Shown here piece by piece: positions 6,511-14,648 of a stretch of DNA of 64,000 nucleotides. The notes beneath the pieces are model-generated. The model searched no databases, had not been told where the DNA came from, and saw only the letters and a program-made list of their open reading frames with translations. Both the position numbers and the translations under genes were made by a program. The DNA is taken from contig NZ_FMYY01000002.1 in NCBI RefSeq assembly GCF_900101595.1, positions 124,001-188,000 on the forward strand, read 5' to 3'. This DNA is from Paenibacillus sp. cl123 (GTDB taxonomy: Bacteria > Bacillota > Bacilli > Paenibacillales > NBRC-103111). Positions within the stretch are counted from its first letter, which is position 1; every line of letters begins with the position of its first letter.

Positions 6511-9387
6511 TTGAACTGGTCACCGATGAAATTTGCGGTTTTGGACTTTGAGACGACCGGTATCGCGTCGACAGACCGGATTATTCAGGTCGGACTTGTA
6601 CTTATAGACGATATGCAAATTACGGGCCGCTACGCGTCGCTTGTCAACCCGGGCGTTCCGATACCGCCTTCCATCACGTCTTTGACAGGGATCGATGATG
6701 AGATGGTGAAGGAGGCCCCGGGGCTTGACGCCGTGATGGCCGAGATGGTTCCGCTGCTGCAGGATACGGCGCTTGTAGGCCATAACATCGGCTTCGATCT
6801 CGCATTTCTGCAGAGGGCGCTGGATGAGAACGGATACTTTGCCTTTGACGGGCGCACCCTCGATACAATCGATCTGCTCCGCATCCTGTACCCCGGATTA
6901 TCGAGTCTTCAGCTGTCCATGGTAAGCGACGCCTTCGGCATCGAGCATGACAGGCCCCATCAGGCGGATAGCGATGCCGAGGTGACTGCACTTATTTGGC
7001 TGGGCTGCCTCGAGCGTCTGCAGGGGCTGCCGCTGTTGACTCTGCAGCGGCTGGATATGATATTTGCCGACTCCACCAGCGATCTGGGCTGGCTGATCCA
7101 TGAAGCGTTGACTTACCGGGAGCTGCATCAGCCGATGGACCCCGATGCCGACAGGTATTTCCGCCAGTTTGCGCTGAATGTGCGCGACTGGGGCGATGAG
7201 GAGCCTGTGCGCGACGAGCAGGAGCTTCGTGCGATGGCGGCCTCCTTCGAGGAATTTTACAACGAGATGCGCGAAGTGCTTAGGAAGAGATTCCAGGCGT
7301 ACGAAGAGCGCGAAGCGCAAGTGACGATGCTGAGCGAGGTGGAGGACGCCTTCGAGTCCGGCCGTCATCTGATGGTGGAAGCGGGTACCGGCACAGGCAA
7401 GTCGCTCGCGTACTTGATTCCATCGCTTTATTATGGGTTGAAGCATGATAAGAAAGTCGTTGTAAGCACCCATACGATCAATCTGCAGGAGCAGCTGAGG
7501 GAGCGGGATGTGCCTTTGCTCCATGAGCTGTTTCCCGTGGGATTTCAGGCGTCTGTTCTGAAGGGACGGCGTCATTATTTGTGCCTGCGCAAATTTGAGC
7601 ATAAGATCACCATGCTGGACTTTGAGCAAGGCAAGGAAGATCGCATAACCGCCGGGCAGATGCTTGTATGGCTCGGCGAGACGAAGCATGGCGATCAGGA
7701 AGAGCTGTATTTCGCCGGCAAAGGCAAGCAGTTCTGGCATACGGTGGAAAGTGACACGGATTCTTGTCTGAATCGCGCCTGCCCGTGGTTCAAAAAATGC
7801 TTCTACCACCGGGCTCGTCATCAGGCCGGCACGGCGGATGTCGTTATTACGAATCATTCGCTCCTCTTCACGGATATGAAGGCCGAAAATCGGCTGCTCC
7901 CCGCTTACAAGCATCTGGTCATCGATGAAGCCCATCACTTCGAAGAAGTGGCGAGCAAGCATCTGGGCATCGAGCTCCATTACCAAACGCTGCTAGGCAC
8001 GCTGCAATGGCTGTACAAGGACAGCAGGTCGGGGCAATTATCGAACCTGCGCCTCAAGCTGCAGCTGGCCGAGGACGATCCGAGGGTAGCGAAATGGTGC
8101 GCGGCTATCGACCGGGCAGTCGAAAATCTGATAGAAGTCAAAGAGGAATGGGATCAGCTCCATGAGCTGCTGTTCCAGCTGCTGTCCGCGCGCAGCAGCG
8201 ACGCGGGTCAAGGCGAGAGCAGCTCGCTCGTGCTCCGACTGAAGAAAGAATCGCTGCCGCGCGGTTGGGATAAGCTGAACGTGCTGGAAGAGAATTTGCA
8301 GCTGCACGCCGGCGAGGCGCTGAAGCAGATGGATAAGCTGCTGTCCGACCTGAAGGAAGTCCAGGATGAGTTTGAGACGCAAAGCCTGGTCACGGATATG
8401 TCGGGAACAGTGAAGGAGCTGCATCGCCATAAGGACGAGCTGCATTTCTTTATGACGATGCCTGACGATAATTTCGTCTATTGGCTGGAAGGCGGGCAAT
8501 ACGGCAAAAACCGGTATTTGCAATTGTGCGCCGTGCCGGTCGATGTCAGCTCGATGCTGCGCCAGCATTTCTTCGAGCCGAAGGACAGCGTCATCCTGAC
8601 TTCAGCGACCTTGTCCGTGGGCAAGTCCTTCGATTATATCAGCGAGCAGCTGGGGCTTCGCGAGTCGGAGCCGCAAGGGCAGCTCAAAACGGTCCAGCTT
8701 CCTTCCCCGTTTAATTACCGGGAGCAGGCTCTCGTGGTCATTCCACGCGACTTTCCGACGCTGAAAAGCGGCCTGAGCGGCGAGAAGGAGTTCGTCGATG
8801 CGCTGATCCCTTCGCTCGCCGAGATCGCGCTGGAGACGAAAGGGCGCATGCTCGTCTTATTTACCTCCAACCGGATGCTGAAGGCCGTGCATACGGGCTT
8901 GAAGGATATGCTGGCGCCATTCGGCGTCCATGTGCTTGGCCAAGGCGTCGACAGCGGCAACCGAAGCAAGCTGACGCGGATGTTCCAAAGCAGCCCGGCC
9001 TGCGTGCTGCTGGGAACGAGCAGCTTCTGGGAAGGCGTGGACATCCCCGGCAAGGCTTTGACTGCGCTTGCCATCGTTCGGCTGCCCTTTCAGCCGCCAA
9101 CGCACCCGATCGTGGAAGCGAAGATCGAGAAGCTTAAGCAAAAAAATATGAATCCGTTCATGAAGCTGTCCGTGCCGCAGGCCGTTATCCGGTTCAAGCA
9201 AGGATTCGGCCGGCTGGTACGGACCGCTTCGGACAAGGGGATCGTGATTATATACGATACCCGGGTCATCGACACGAACTATGGCAAGTACTTCCTGTAT
9301 TCGCTGCCGGGTCCGAAGATCGAGCATATGAATGCGAGTCAGCTGGTACCGCGTATTAAGCAGTGGATGGAGGAAAAACAAGCATGA
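6511..9387 (+). CDS. dinG: DinG-family helicase with N-terminal DEDDh exonuclease domain
   Basis: Superfamily 2 (XPD/DinG) helicase fused to a DnaQ-like 3'-5' exonuclease, probably acting in DNA repair. Exonuclease residues are complete: D12 and E14 in DFETTG, D96 in HNIGFD, H150 and D155. The helicase has Walker A GTGTGKS (292-298), DEAH (472-475) and the Q-x-x-G-R-x-x-R motif in QGFGRLVRT. Four cysteines at 358, 419, 424 and 430 lie where XPD-type helicases bind a [4Fe-4S] cluster. The TTG at 6511 is poorly spaced from GAAGGGA, and ATG 6526 is a reasonable alternative. The last four bases overlap rex. Confidence 0.92.
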   Translation: MNWSPMKFAVLDFETTGIASTDRIIQVGLVLIDDMQITGRYASLVNPGVPIPPSITSLTGIDDEMVKEAPGLDAVMAEMVPLLQDTALVGHNIGFDLAFLQRALDENGYFAFDGRTLDTIDLLRILYPGLSSLQLSMVSDAFGIEHDRPHQADSDAEVTALIWLGCLERLQGLPLLTLQRLDMIFADSTSDLGWLIHEALTYRELHQPMDPDADRYFRQFALNVRDWGDEEPVRDEQELRAMAASFEEFYNEMREVLRKRFQAYEEREAQVTMLSEVEDAFESGRHLMVEAGTGTGKSLAYLIPSLYYGLKHDKKVVVSTHTINLQEQLRERDVPLLHELFPVGFQASVLKGRRHYLCLRKFEHKITMLDFEQGKEDRITAGQMLVWLGETKHGDQEELYFAGKGKQFWHTVESDTDSCLNRACPWFKKCFYHRARHQAGTADVVITNHSLLFTDMKAENRLLPAYKHLVIDEAHHFEEVASKHLGIELHYQTLLGTLQWLYKDSRSGQLSNLRLKLQLAEDDPRVAKWCAAIDRAVENLIEVKEEWDQLHELLFQLLSARSSDAGQGESSSLVLRLKKESLPRGWDKLNVLEENLQLHAGEALKQMDKLLSDLKEVQDEFETQSLVTDMSGTVKELHRHKDELHFFMTMPDDNFVYWLEGGQYGKNRYLQLCAVPVDVSSMLRQHFFEPKDSVILTSATLSVGKSFDYISEQLGLRESEPQGQLKTVQLPSPFNYREQALVVIPRDFPTLKSGLSGEKEFVDALIPSLAEIALETKGRMLVLFTSNRMLKAVHTGLKDMLAPFGVHVLGQGVDSGNRSKLTRMFQSSPACVLLGTSSFWEGVDIPGKALTALAIVRLPFQPPTHPIVEAKIEKLKQKNMNPFMKLSVPQAVIRFKQGFGRLVRTASDKGIVIIYDTRVIDTNYGKYFLYSLPGPKIEHMNASQLVPRIKQWMEEKQA

Positions 9388-10004
9388 AGACCATTAAAAT
9401 ATCCGAGGCGGTCGTCCGCCGGCTGCCCATTTACCTTCGTTTTCTGAATGAGCTGAGCAAAAAAAACATCTCGACCGTTTCCTCGCAGGATCTTGGACAG
9501 AAGCTGGACTTGAATCCCGCGCAGATCCGCAAGGATCTGGCTTATTTCGGTGAATTCGGCAAAAAAGGCATCGGCTACGATGTCGATTATTTGATCGAAA
9601 AGATCAGGCAAATCCTCAAGCTGGATAAGGTGATTCCCGTAGCGCTGGTCGGGGCGGGCAACCTGGGGCGGGCGTTGTGCAATTACAACGCCTATTTGAA
9701 GGATAACATGAAGATCGTGGCGATCTTCGACGCTCATGCTTCCAAAATTGGAGAATCGATCAACAACCTGAAGGTCAAGCCGATGGAAGAACTGCCAAAT
9801 GTCATCCATTCGCTGCAGGTAAGAATCGGCATTATCACCGTCCCGGCGGTGGAAGCTCAACATGTGGCCAATCAGTTTGTCGAAGCGGGCGTGGAGGCGA
9901 TTCTGAACTTCGCTCCGGTCATTATCAAGGTGCCTGCTGAAGTCCGCGTACATCACGCAGATTTTACGACCGAGCTCCAAAGCTTGGCTTATTATCTCGA
10001 TTAA
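9384..10004 (+). CDS. rex: Redox-sensing transcriptional repressor Rex
   Basis: Represses fermentation and anaerobic respiration genes and releases DNA when NADH/NAD+ rises. The N-terminal winged helix (to about residue 80, with TVSSQDLGQKLDLNPAQIRK) is followed by a Rossmann domain with the dinucleotide-binding GAGNLGRAL (90-98). Length 206 is typical. The open frame extends upstream, but the ATG at 9384 overlaps the dinG stop (ATGA) and has TGGAGG about 10 bases before it, so I chose it. Translation with dinG is probably coupled. Confidence 0.93.
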   Translation: MKTIKISEAVVRRLPIYLRFLNELSKKNISTVSSQDLGQKLDLNPAQIRKDLAYFGEFGKKGIGYDVDYLIEKIRQILKLDKVIPVALVGAGNLGRALCNYNAYLKDNMKIVAIFDAHASKIGESINNLKVKPMEELPNVIHSLQVRIGIITVPAVEAQHVANQFVEAGVEAILNFAPVIIKVPAEVRVHHADFTTELQSLAYYLD

Positions 10005-10036
10005 TAACTAGGCTTTTCCCTCATACGATTATTTCA

Positions 10037-10065
10037 GGTCCGTGCCGGCAGGCGCGGGTCTTTTT
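10037..10065 (+). terminator. Intrinsic terminator of rex
   Basis: CCGTGCC pairs with GGCGCGG around a GGCA loop and is followed by TCTTTTT. It ends the dinG-rex transcript. Confidence 0.75.
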
Positions 10066-10072
10066 GGGGTAC

Positions 10073-10094
10073 AAAAAAACCGTCCCAAGGACGG
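10073..10094 (-). terminator. Intrinsic terminator of the DUF47-pit operon
   Basis: On the minus strand CCGTCC and GGACGG form a hairpin followed by seven T. It lies just beyond the pit stop and back to back with the rex terminator, so the two convergent units end separately. Confidence 0.8.
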
Positions 10095-10109
10095 CTGCGG
10101 TTCAACGGT

Positions 10110-11111
10110 TTATAAGAGAAGCAAAGAAATAATCTTGAAGATGATAAAAGCAATCAGCATGCTGATCGGAATGGTGATGAACCAGGTCATAACCATCCGG
10201 GTGACCGTGGCCCATTTGACGTCATGGAAGCGGAGCACGGAGCCTGTCCCGATGATGGAGGACGAGATGACCTGAGTGGTCGAAAGCGGCATCCCCATAT
10301 GGGTGGACACCTGGATAATAATTGAGGAGTTCAAGTCTGAAGCGAATCCGTTGATCGGTTCAATCTTGAGCAGGTTGCGGCTCATCGTCTTGATAATTTT
10401 CCATCCGCCGATGGAGGTGCCGAGCCCCATGGCCGTAGCGGCGGAAAGCTTGACCCACAGTGGGACATCAAGCGTGCTTTGAATATCCAGGGTGACGAGA
10501 GCGAACACGATAATACCCATTGCCTTCTGCGCATCGTTGCCGCCATGGGAGAACGAAAGCAGGCCGGCCGACAGCACCTGAAACGAGCGGAATGTGCGGT
10601 TCATCTTCGTGCGCGACTGGTTGCCGCTCGCCAGGATGATCCTTTTGAGAATCCACATAATGATGAAACCTGAGCCAAAGGCAACGATCGGCGACAAGAT
10701 GAGAATAAGAATAATCTCGCCGAAACCCGACCAATTGAGCGCGCCCATTCCCGCGCTGGCGATAACGGCTCCGGCGAGCGATCCGATCAGCGTGTGCGAG
10801 GACGAGGAAGGAATCCCGTAATACCAGGTAAGCAGGTTCCAGAATATAGCGGATATTAGTGCGGCTACGACGACATAAATACCGTTTTCGATGGTAGCCG
10901 GGTTTGCGACGCTGCCGCCGACCGTCTTGGCCACCTCGGAAGAATACAAAGCCCCAATGAAGTTCAATACGGCCGCGAACAAGATGGCAAACCTCGGGGA
11001 CAAGGCTTTGGTGGAAATGGACGTAGCTATGGCGTTGGCCGTATCGTGAAAGCCGTTGATAAAGTCGAAAATTAGCGCCAGGGCCACAACTATAATTAAG
11101 GTGGTTAACAT
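10110..11111 (-). CDS. pit: Inorganic phosphate transporter, Pit family
   Basis: Low-affinity phosphate (metal-phosphate) symporter of the cytoplasmic membrane. The hallmark GFHDTANAIATSI lies at about residues 20-32, and its paired repeat SFSHGGNDAQKAMGI lies in the second half. About ten hydrophobic helices are spread over 333 residues, the length usual for Gram-positive Pit proteins. The ATG follows AGGAGG at good spacing. The DUF47 gene ends 58 bases upstream on the same strand, the standard YkaA-Pit pairing, and there is a terminator just after the stop. Confidence 0.93.
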   Translation of the reverse strand: MLTTLIIVVALALIFDFINGFHDTANAIATSISTKALSPRFAILFAAVLNFIGALYSSEVAKTVGGSVANPATIENGIYVVVAALISAIFWNLLTWYYGIPSSSSHTLIGSLAGAVIASAGMGALNWSGFGEIILILILSPIVAFGSGFIIMWILKRIILASGNQSRTKMNRTFRSFQVLSAGLLSFSHGGNDAQKAMGIIVFALVTLDIQSTLDVPLWVKLSAATAMGLGTSIGGWKIIKTMSRNLLKIEPINGFASDLNSSIIIQVSTHMGMPLSTTQVISSSIIGTGSVLRFHDVKWATVTRMVMTWFITIPISMLIAFIIFKIISLLLL

Positions 11112-11169
11112 AAATTCCTCCTAAATTTCCATGCGGATCTCATAAGCGATAAGTAATAGGAAAATCGGC

Positions 11170-11790
11170 TTACGAGTATCGCAGCACAACGCTTTCCAGG
11201 ATGTTGGCAACGTCCTCACAGGCATCCGTTGTCTGTTCGAGGCGTTCGTACAGTTCCTTTAATTTGAAGTCATGGTAAGGCTCCTTCGGATTGGTGAACA
11301 CCTCGCGAATCCCTTCGCGCATCAGCCGGTCGGCTTCGTTCTCCAAGCTGTTGATTTGCACGGTATGCTCGGTCAGCTGCATATATTTTTTCTTGGACAG
11401 CAGCTTGACCGCATCCAGAATATGCTGACAGCTGGCGACAAGCACGGCGGAAAACTCTTTCATATATTTATCGGTAAACGTTATGTTCATGTAGTCGAAG
11501 CGGGCGATGGAGGCCTCGATGCCGTCAAGCACGTCATCGATTTTGGAGGCAAGTTCCATTATATCTTCGCGGTCGATCGGGGTTATAAATACTTTATTCA
11601 GCCCTTTGAAAATTTGGTGTGTGATTTGGTCGCCGGCATGCTCCAGATCGCGGAGCTGGGGGTAAAACGTAGCGGGCGGCTCATTGCCCATCATCGCAGT
11701 GCGGAACGTTTGTGCTGCCTGCAGGGTGTTCTCCGATGCCTTGATCAGCAGCAGCAGAAAATCGGTATCATTTTTTTTCGTAAACAGCAT
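11170..11790 (-). CDS. DUF47 (PhoU-like) Pit accessory protein
   Basis: A 206-residue all-helical PhoU-like protein of the DUF47 family (YkaA in Bacillus), which accompanies Pit transporters and is thought to control them. Helical segments such as LRDLEHAGDQITHQI and LASKIDDVLDGIEASIARFDY carry the acidic E/D-x-x-x-D pattern used for metal binding in PhoU folds. The start follows a strong AGGAGG. It is the promoter-proximal gene of a two-gene unit with pit. Upstream, two TTTCTAC repeats 10 bases apart could be a regulator site, but their period does not match a PhoP box. Confidence 0.9.
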   Translation of the reverse strand: MLFTKKNDTDFLLLLIKASENTLQAAQTFRTAMMGNEPPATFYPQLRDLEHAGDQITHQIFKGLNKVFITPIDREDIMELASKIDDVLDGIEASIARFDYMNITFTDKYMKEFSAVLVASCQHILDAVKLLSKKKYMQLTEHTVQINSLENEADRLMREGIREVFTNPKEPYHDFKLKELYERLEQTTDACEDVANILESVVLRYS

Positions 11791-11980
11791 GGCTTTCGCC
11801 TCCTATTATATCTTTAATTTACAAATTCTTCATTAAACACGTAGAAATATGTAGAAAAATGGAGCAAATTCACACAAAATTAAAAATAACATAACCGAAC
11901 GCCCCATGCAATGCTAGTTTGAGTAAAGTTAGTTTAACCATTCGATTGGTGAACATTCGCAGCGGCGGCAATTGGCCCGC

Positions 11981-12009
11981 TTGATTTCCGGGCGGTGAAA
12001 TTGTACATT
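11981..12009 (+). promoter_or_regulatory. Sigma-A promoter for the MTA/SAH deaminase gene
   Basis: TTGATT, 17 bases, TACATT. The transcript would start near 12016. This places the TTG at 12008 inside the -10 region and supports the GTG at 12050 as the translation start. Confidence 0.55.
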
Positions 12010-12049
12010 GAAGGTTGGACTTGCATGTCAATGGAAAGGAACGAAAGCC

Positions 12050-13348
12050 GTGAAAAAAACGCTGATTGCCAATGGTACATTTGTCACAATGGAAGCTGGG
12101 ACTCCATGGGTTCAAGGACATATGGTAATGGAAGGAAACCGCATTATTCGTGTGGCTGAAGGAGAGCCGGCCGCAGAGGAAACATTCGACGAGAGGTTTG
12201 ACGGACGCGGCAAGCTGTTTCTGCCCGGCTTCGTCAATACGCATGGCCATGCGGCGATGTCGCTGCTTCGCGGTTATGGCGACGATATGGCGCTGCAGGT
12301 ATGGCTTCAGGATAAAATGTGGCCGATGGAGGCTAAGTTTACGGCTGCGGATGTAGCGGTAGGCACTCGCCTGTCCATTCTTGAGATGGTGAAGGGCGGA
12401 ACGACGACCTTCGTTGATATGTACGATCATATGAATGAAGTGGCCAAGGCGACTGAGGAAAGCGGGATACGCGGGTGCTTGACCCGGGGCGTCATCGGGC
12501 TTTGTCCGCGCGAGGTTCAGGACGCGAAGCTTGCGGAGGCTGTCGCATTCGCCAAAGATTGGCATGGCGCGGCCGATGGCCGCATCACGACGATGATGTC
12601 GCCGCATGGTCCCTATACATGCCCGCCCGACTATATTGAAAGAATCGTCGGAGCCGCTCATGATCTGAATTTGCCGGTACATATCCATATGTCCGAGACG
12701 GCGCGGGAGGTTCAGGACAATGTGGACCAATACGGACTGCGTCCGGTTCAGCATCTGGAGAAGCTGGGCGTATTCGGCCGGCCGACCCTGATCGCCCATG
12801 GCGTTCATCTGACCGACGAAGAGATTGCGATTCTCAAGCAGTATGATGTGCGGGTATCGCATAATCCGGGCAGCAATCTGAAGCTGGCGAGCGGCGTAGC
12901 CCGGGTGCCGGACCTTCTGCAGGCGGGTGTGCTCGTGTCACTGGGAACCGACGGGGCGGCCAGCAACAACAACCTGGATATGCTGGAGGAAATCCGTCTG
13001 GCCGCGCTGATTCATAAAGGCGTCAGCGGAGACCCGGTTGCGGTTGCCGCAGCGGATGCGCTGCGCATGGGTACTTTGGACGGCGCGAAATCGATATGGC
13101 TGGACGAGGTGGGAGCGCTCGCTCCGGGCATGAAGGCGGACTTTATTGCGCTCGATATAGAGCAGGCGCATTATTATCCGCGGACAAATCTGATCTCTCA
13201 CATCGTTTACTCAGGCAGCTCCAGGGATGTGACGGATGTGTGCGTCGACGGACGCTGGATCGTGCGGGGCGGCGAGTGTCTGACGCTGGACGAAGAACGG
13301 ATCATGTACGACGCGCAGCGGAGCTTCGAGAGGCTGACAGGAGCCTAG
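12050..13348 (+). CDS. mtaD: 5-methylthioadenosine / S-adenosylhomocysteine deaminase
   Basis: Amidohydrolase-superfamily deaminase of MTA, SAH and related adenosine compounds, feeding purine and methionine recycling. The metal site shows THGH (H65 and H67), then HIHMSET, HGVHL and the SLGTDGAASNNN segment with the catalytic aspartate. Length 432 is exactly family-like. The start is GTG 12050 with AAAGGAACG before it, downstream of a good promoter. A guanine deaminase or another subfamily member cannot be excluded by eye. The TseB-like gene follows after 27 bases. Confidence 0.88.
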   Translation: MKKTLIANGTFVTMEAGTPWVQGHMVMEGNRIIRVAEGEPAAEETFDERFDGRGKLFLPGFVNTHGHAAMSLLRGYGDDMALQVWLQDKMWPMEAKFTAADVAVGTRLSILEMVKGGTTTFVDMYDHMNEVAKATEESGIRGCLTRGVIGLCPREVQDAKLAEAVAFAKDWHGAADGRITTMMSPHGPYTCPPDYIERIVGAAHDLNLPVHIHMSETAREVQDNVDQYGLRPVQHLEKLGVFGRPTLIAHGVHLTDEEIAILKQYDVRVSHNPGSNLKLASGVARVPDLLQAGVLVSLGTDGAASNNNLDMLEEIRLAALIHKGVSGDPVAVAAADALRMGTLDGAKSIWLDEVGALAPGMKADFIALDIEQAHYYPRTNLISHIVYSGSSRDVTDVCVDGRWIVRGGECLTLDEERIMYDAQRSFERLTGA

Positions 13349-13375
13349 CGCTACAGGGAGAGAGGGGAAACTGCC

Positions 13376-13876
13376 GTGCGGAAGATATGGAAATACAGTA
13401 TTGGCGCCGCGGCAGCGCTGATCCTGGCCCTCGTGGCAGTAAACTGGATATATCATGCCGTCTCCAGGGACGAGTGGGACATCCAGCGCGCCGCGGTGGC
13501 CGTTGCCTACGAGAAAACGGCTTTGACCAAGACCAACTGGGTCGAGCGCTTTGTCGGCGACAAGACTTATACCGTCATCTCGGGTGAAGACAAGCTGGGA
13601 CGGCCTTTGTATGTGTGGGTTGGCGGCGAAGGCGAGCTTCGCTCGGAGATGGCGGCAAGCGGAGTGGACGGCCAAGCTTTGGCCGAGCAGGTGAAGGCGA
13701 AGCATGCCGGAGCGGAAATATTGAGGGTGACGCCGGGGATACAGAACGACAAGCCCGTGTGGGAGATTTTTTATAAGTATACGCCTGAGGGCCAGAAGCA
13801 GGAACAGCATTTCTACGATTATTATCAATTTTATGACGGTGCGTGGATCGATACATGGAGATTGTCCATCCAATAA
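13376..13876 (+). CDS. TseB/YpmB-like DUF5590 cell-wall elongation regulator
   Basis: A 166-residue bitopic membrane protein with one N-terminal transmembrane helix (about residues 9-27) and an extracytoplasmic part with two cystatin-like units. In Bacillus the homologue YpmB (TseB) interacts with PBP2A and influences cell elongation; that is family knowledge, not seen here. It is near dinG as in Bacillus, which supports the call. The GTG start follows GGGAGAGAGGGGA. A strong terminator lies 20 bases after the stop. It probably shares the mtaD transcript. Confidence 0.8.
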   Translation: MRKIWKYSIGAAAALILALVAVNWIYHAVSRDEWDIQRAAVAVAYEKTALTKTNWVERFVGDKTYTVISGEDKLGRPLYVWVGGEGELRSEMAASGVDGQALAEQVKAKHAGAEILRVTPGIQNDKPVWEIFYKYTPEGQKQEQHFYDYYQFYDGAWIDTWRLSIQ

Positions 13877-13896
13877 ACAAGCACCGGGATTTTGAA

Positions 13897-13939
13897 ACAC
13901 TCCGAAATGGCGAAACAGGCGCATTTCGGGGTGTTTTTT
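13897..13939 (+). terminator. Intrinsic terminator after the TseB-like gene
   Basis: CACTCCGAAATG pairs with CATTTCGGGGTG across a 12-base loop, followed by six T. It ends the mtaD-tseB unit. Confidence 0.9.
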
Positions 13940-14018
13940 GTTTTGTTCGCAAAGCTGCCACACATTTCATTGTCATTTCGTATATATTATGTGATATACT
14001 TTCTATACAGATTAGTTG

Positions 14019-14036
14019 ATATACTGTATAGTATAT
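14019..14036. promoter_or_regulatory. Operator-like palindrome ATATACT-GTAT-AGTATAT
   Basis: Perfect 7-base arms around GTAT, in an AT-rich stretch 73 bases before the membrane-protein/FtsH-like pair. A related TGATATACT occurs 25 bases upstream (13992-14000). The spacing and symmetry suit a dimeric repressor or overlapping -10 elements. Which protein binds is unknown. Confidence 0.4.
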
Positions 14037-14108
14037 TTGTTGAGAATGTTTCGTGCATCGTTTATTTTCCTTGGATATCACAATGATGGAGAGGGTGAAG
14101 TTATAGAT

Positions 14109-14648
14109 ATGAAAATACGTCTTTTCCCGGTACTGCTCAGCTTAGTCATTACAGCAGCGCTCCTATTCGGCGGTTATTTCGCTTATCAGAGCTACGCCAT
14201 GGAGAGTCCGCTTCAGAAGGTCGTTTCGGGGATTGAAGGCGTCGAGCTGGTGTCCACTCATTTGAGCTCTGACGGTGCGGAGGTTCAAGTCAAGCTCGCA
14301 TCCGGCAAAAGCGTGCGTGAAGTGTATCAGCGTATCCAAAGCGAAGGCCGTCAGGTCATCGGAAGCCGCGAGCTGCGCCTCAAGATTGTGGAAGAGCCTT
14401 CGGCCAAGCTGGATGACTGGTGGGCGTCCACCTTGTTCGAGGTCGCGCAGGCAATGGAGACCAAGCAATATGCCCAGATACCGGCTACTTTGGAAGTCCG
14501 TACGAAAGCAGACCCGGCGTCTGAGATTCGCGCGATTACGGAGATGGATGATCGCTTCGTCTATATTACGCTGACGGACGGACAAGCCAGCAAGTACGTG
14601 ATGCTGCCTAGAACGCCGGTTAAGATGGGAGTGTGGCCGAATGAGTAA
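14109..14648 (+). CDS. Hypothetical bitopic membrane protein, partner of the FtsH-like gene
   Basis: A 179-residue protein with one N-terminal helix (about residues 5-25) and a soluble part predicted outside the cytoplasm, rich in beta-like stretches. I recognise no family. The ATG at 14109 follows GGAGAGGGTGAAG; the longer open frame has no site. Its last eight bases overlap the start of the short FtsH paralogue, which implies coupled translation and suggests an adaptor, inhibitor or substrate of that protease. This role is inference. The unit is isolated by a terminator upstream and another after the FtsH-like gene. Confidence 0.75.
   Translation: MKIRLFPVLLSLVITAALLFGGYFAYQSYAMESPLQKVVSGIEGVELVSTHLSSDGAEVQVKLASGKSVREVYQRIQSEGRQVIGSRELRLKIVEEPSAKLDDWWASTLFEVAQAMETKQYAQIPATLEVRTKADPASEIRAITEMDDRFVYITLTDGQASKYVMLPRTPVKMGVWPNE

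Noticed and set aside
11838..11862. PhoP box before DUF47-pit
   Set aside because: Repeats are TTTCTAC with a 10-base period, not TTAACA-like with an 11-base period.
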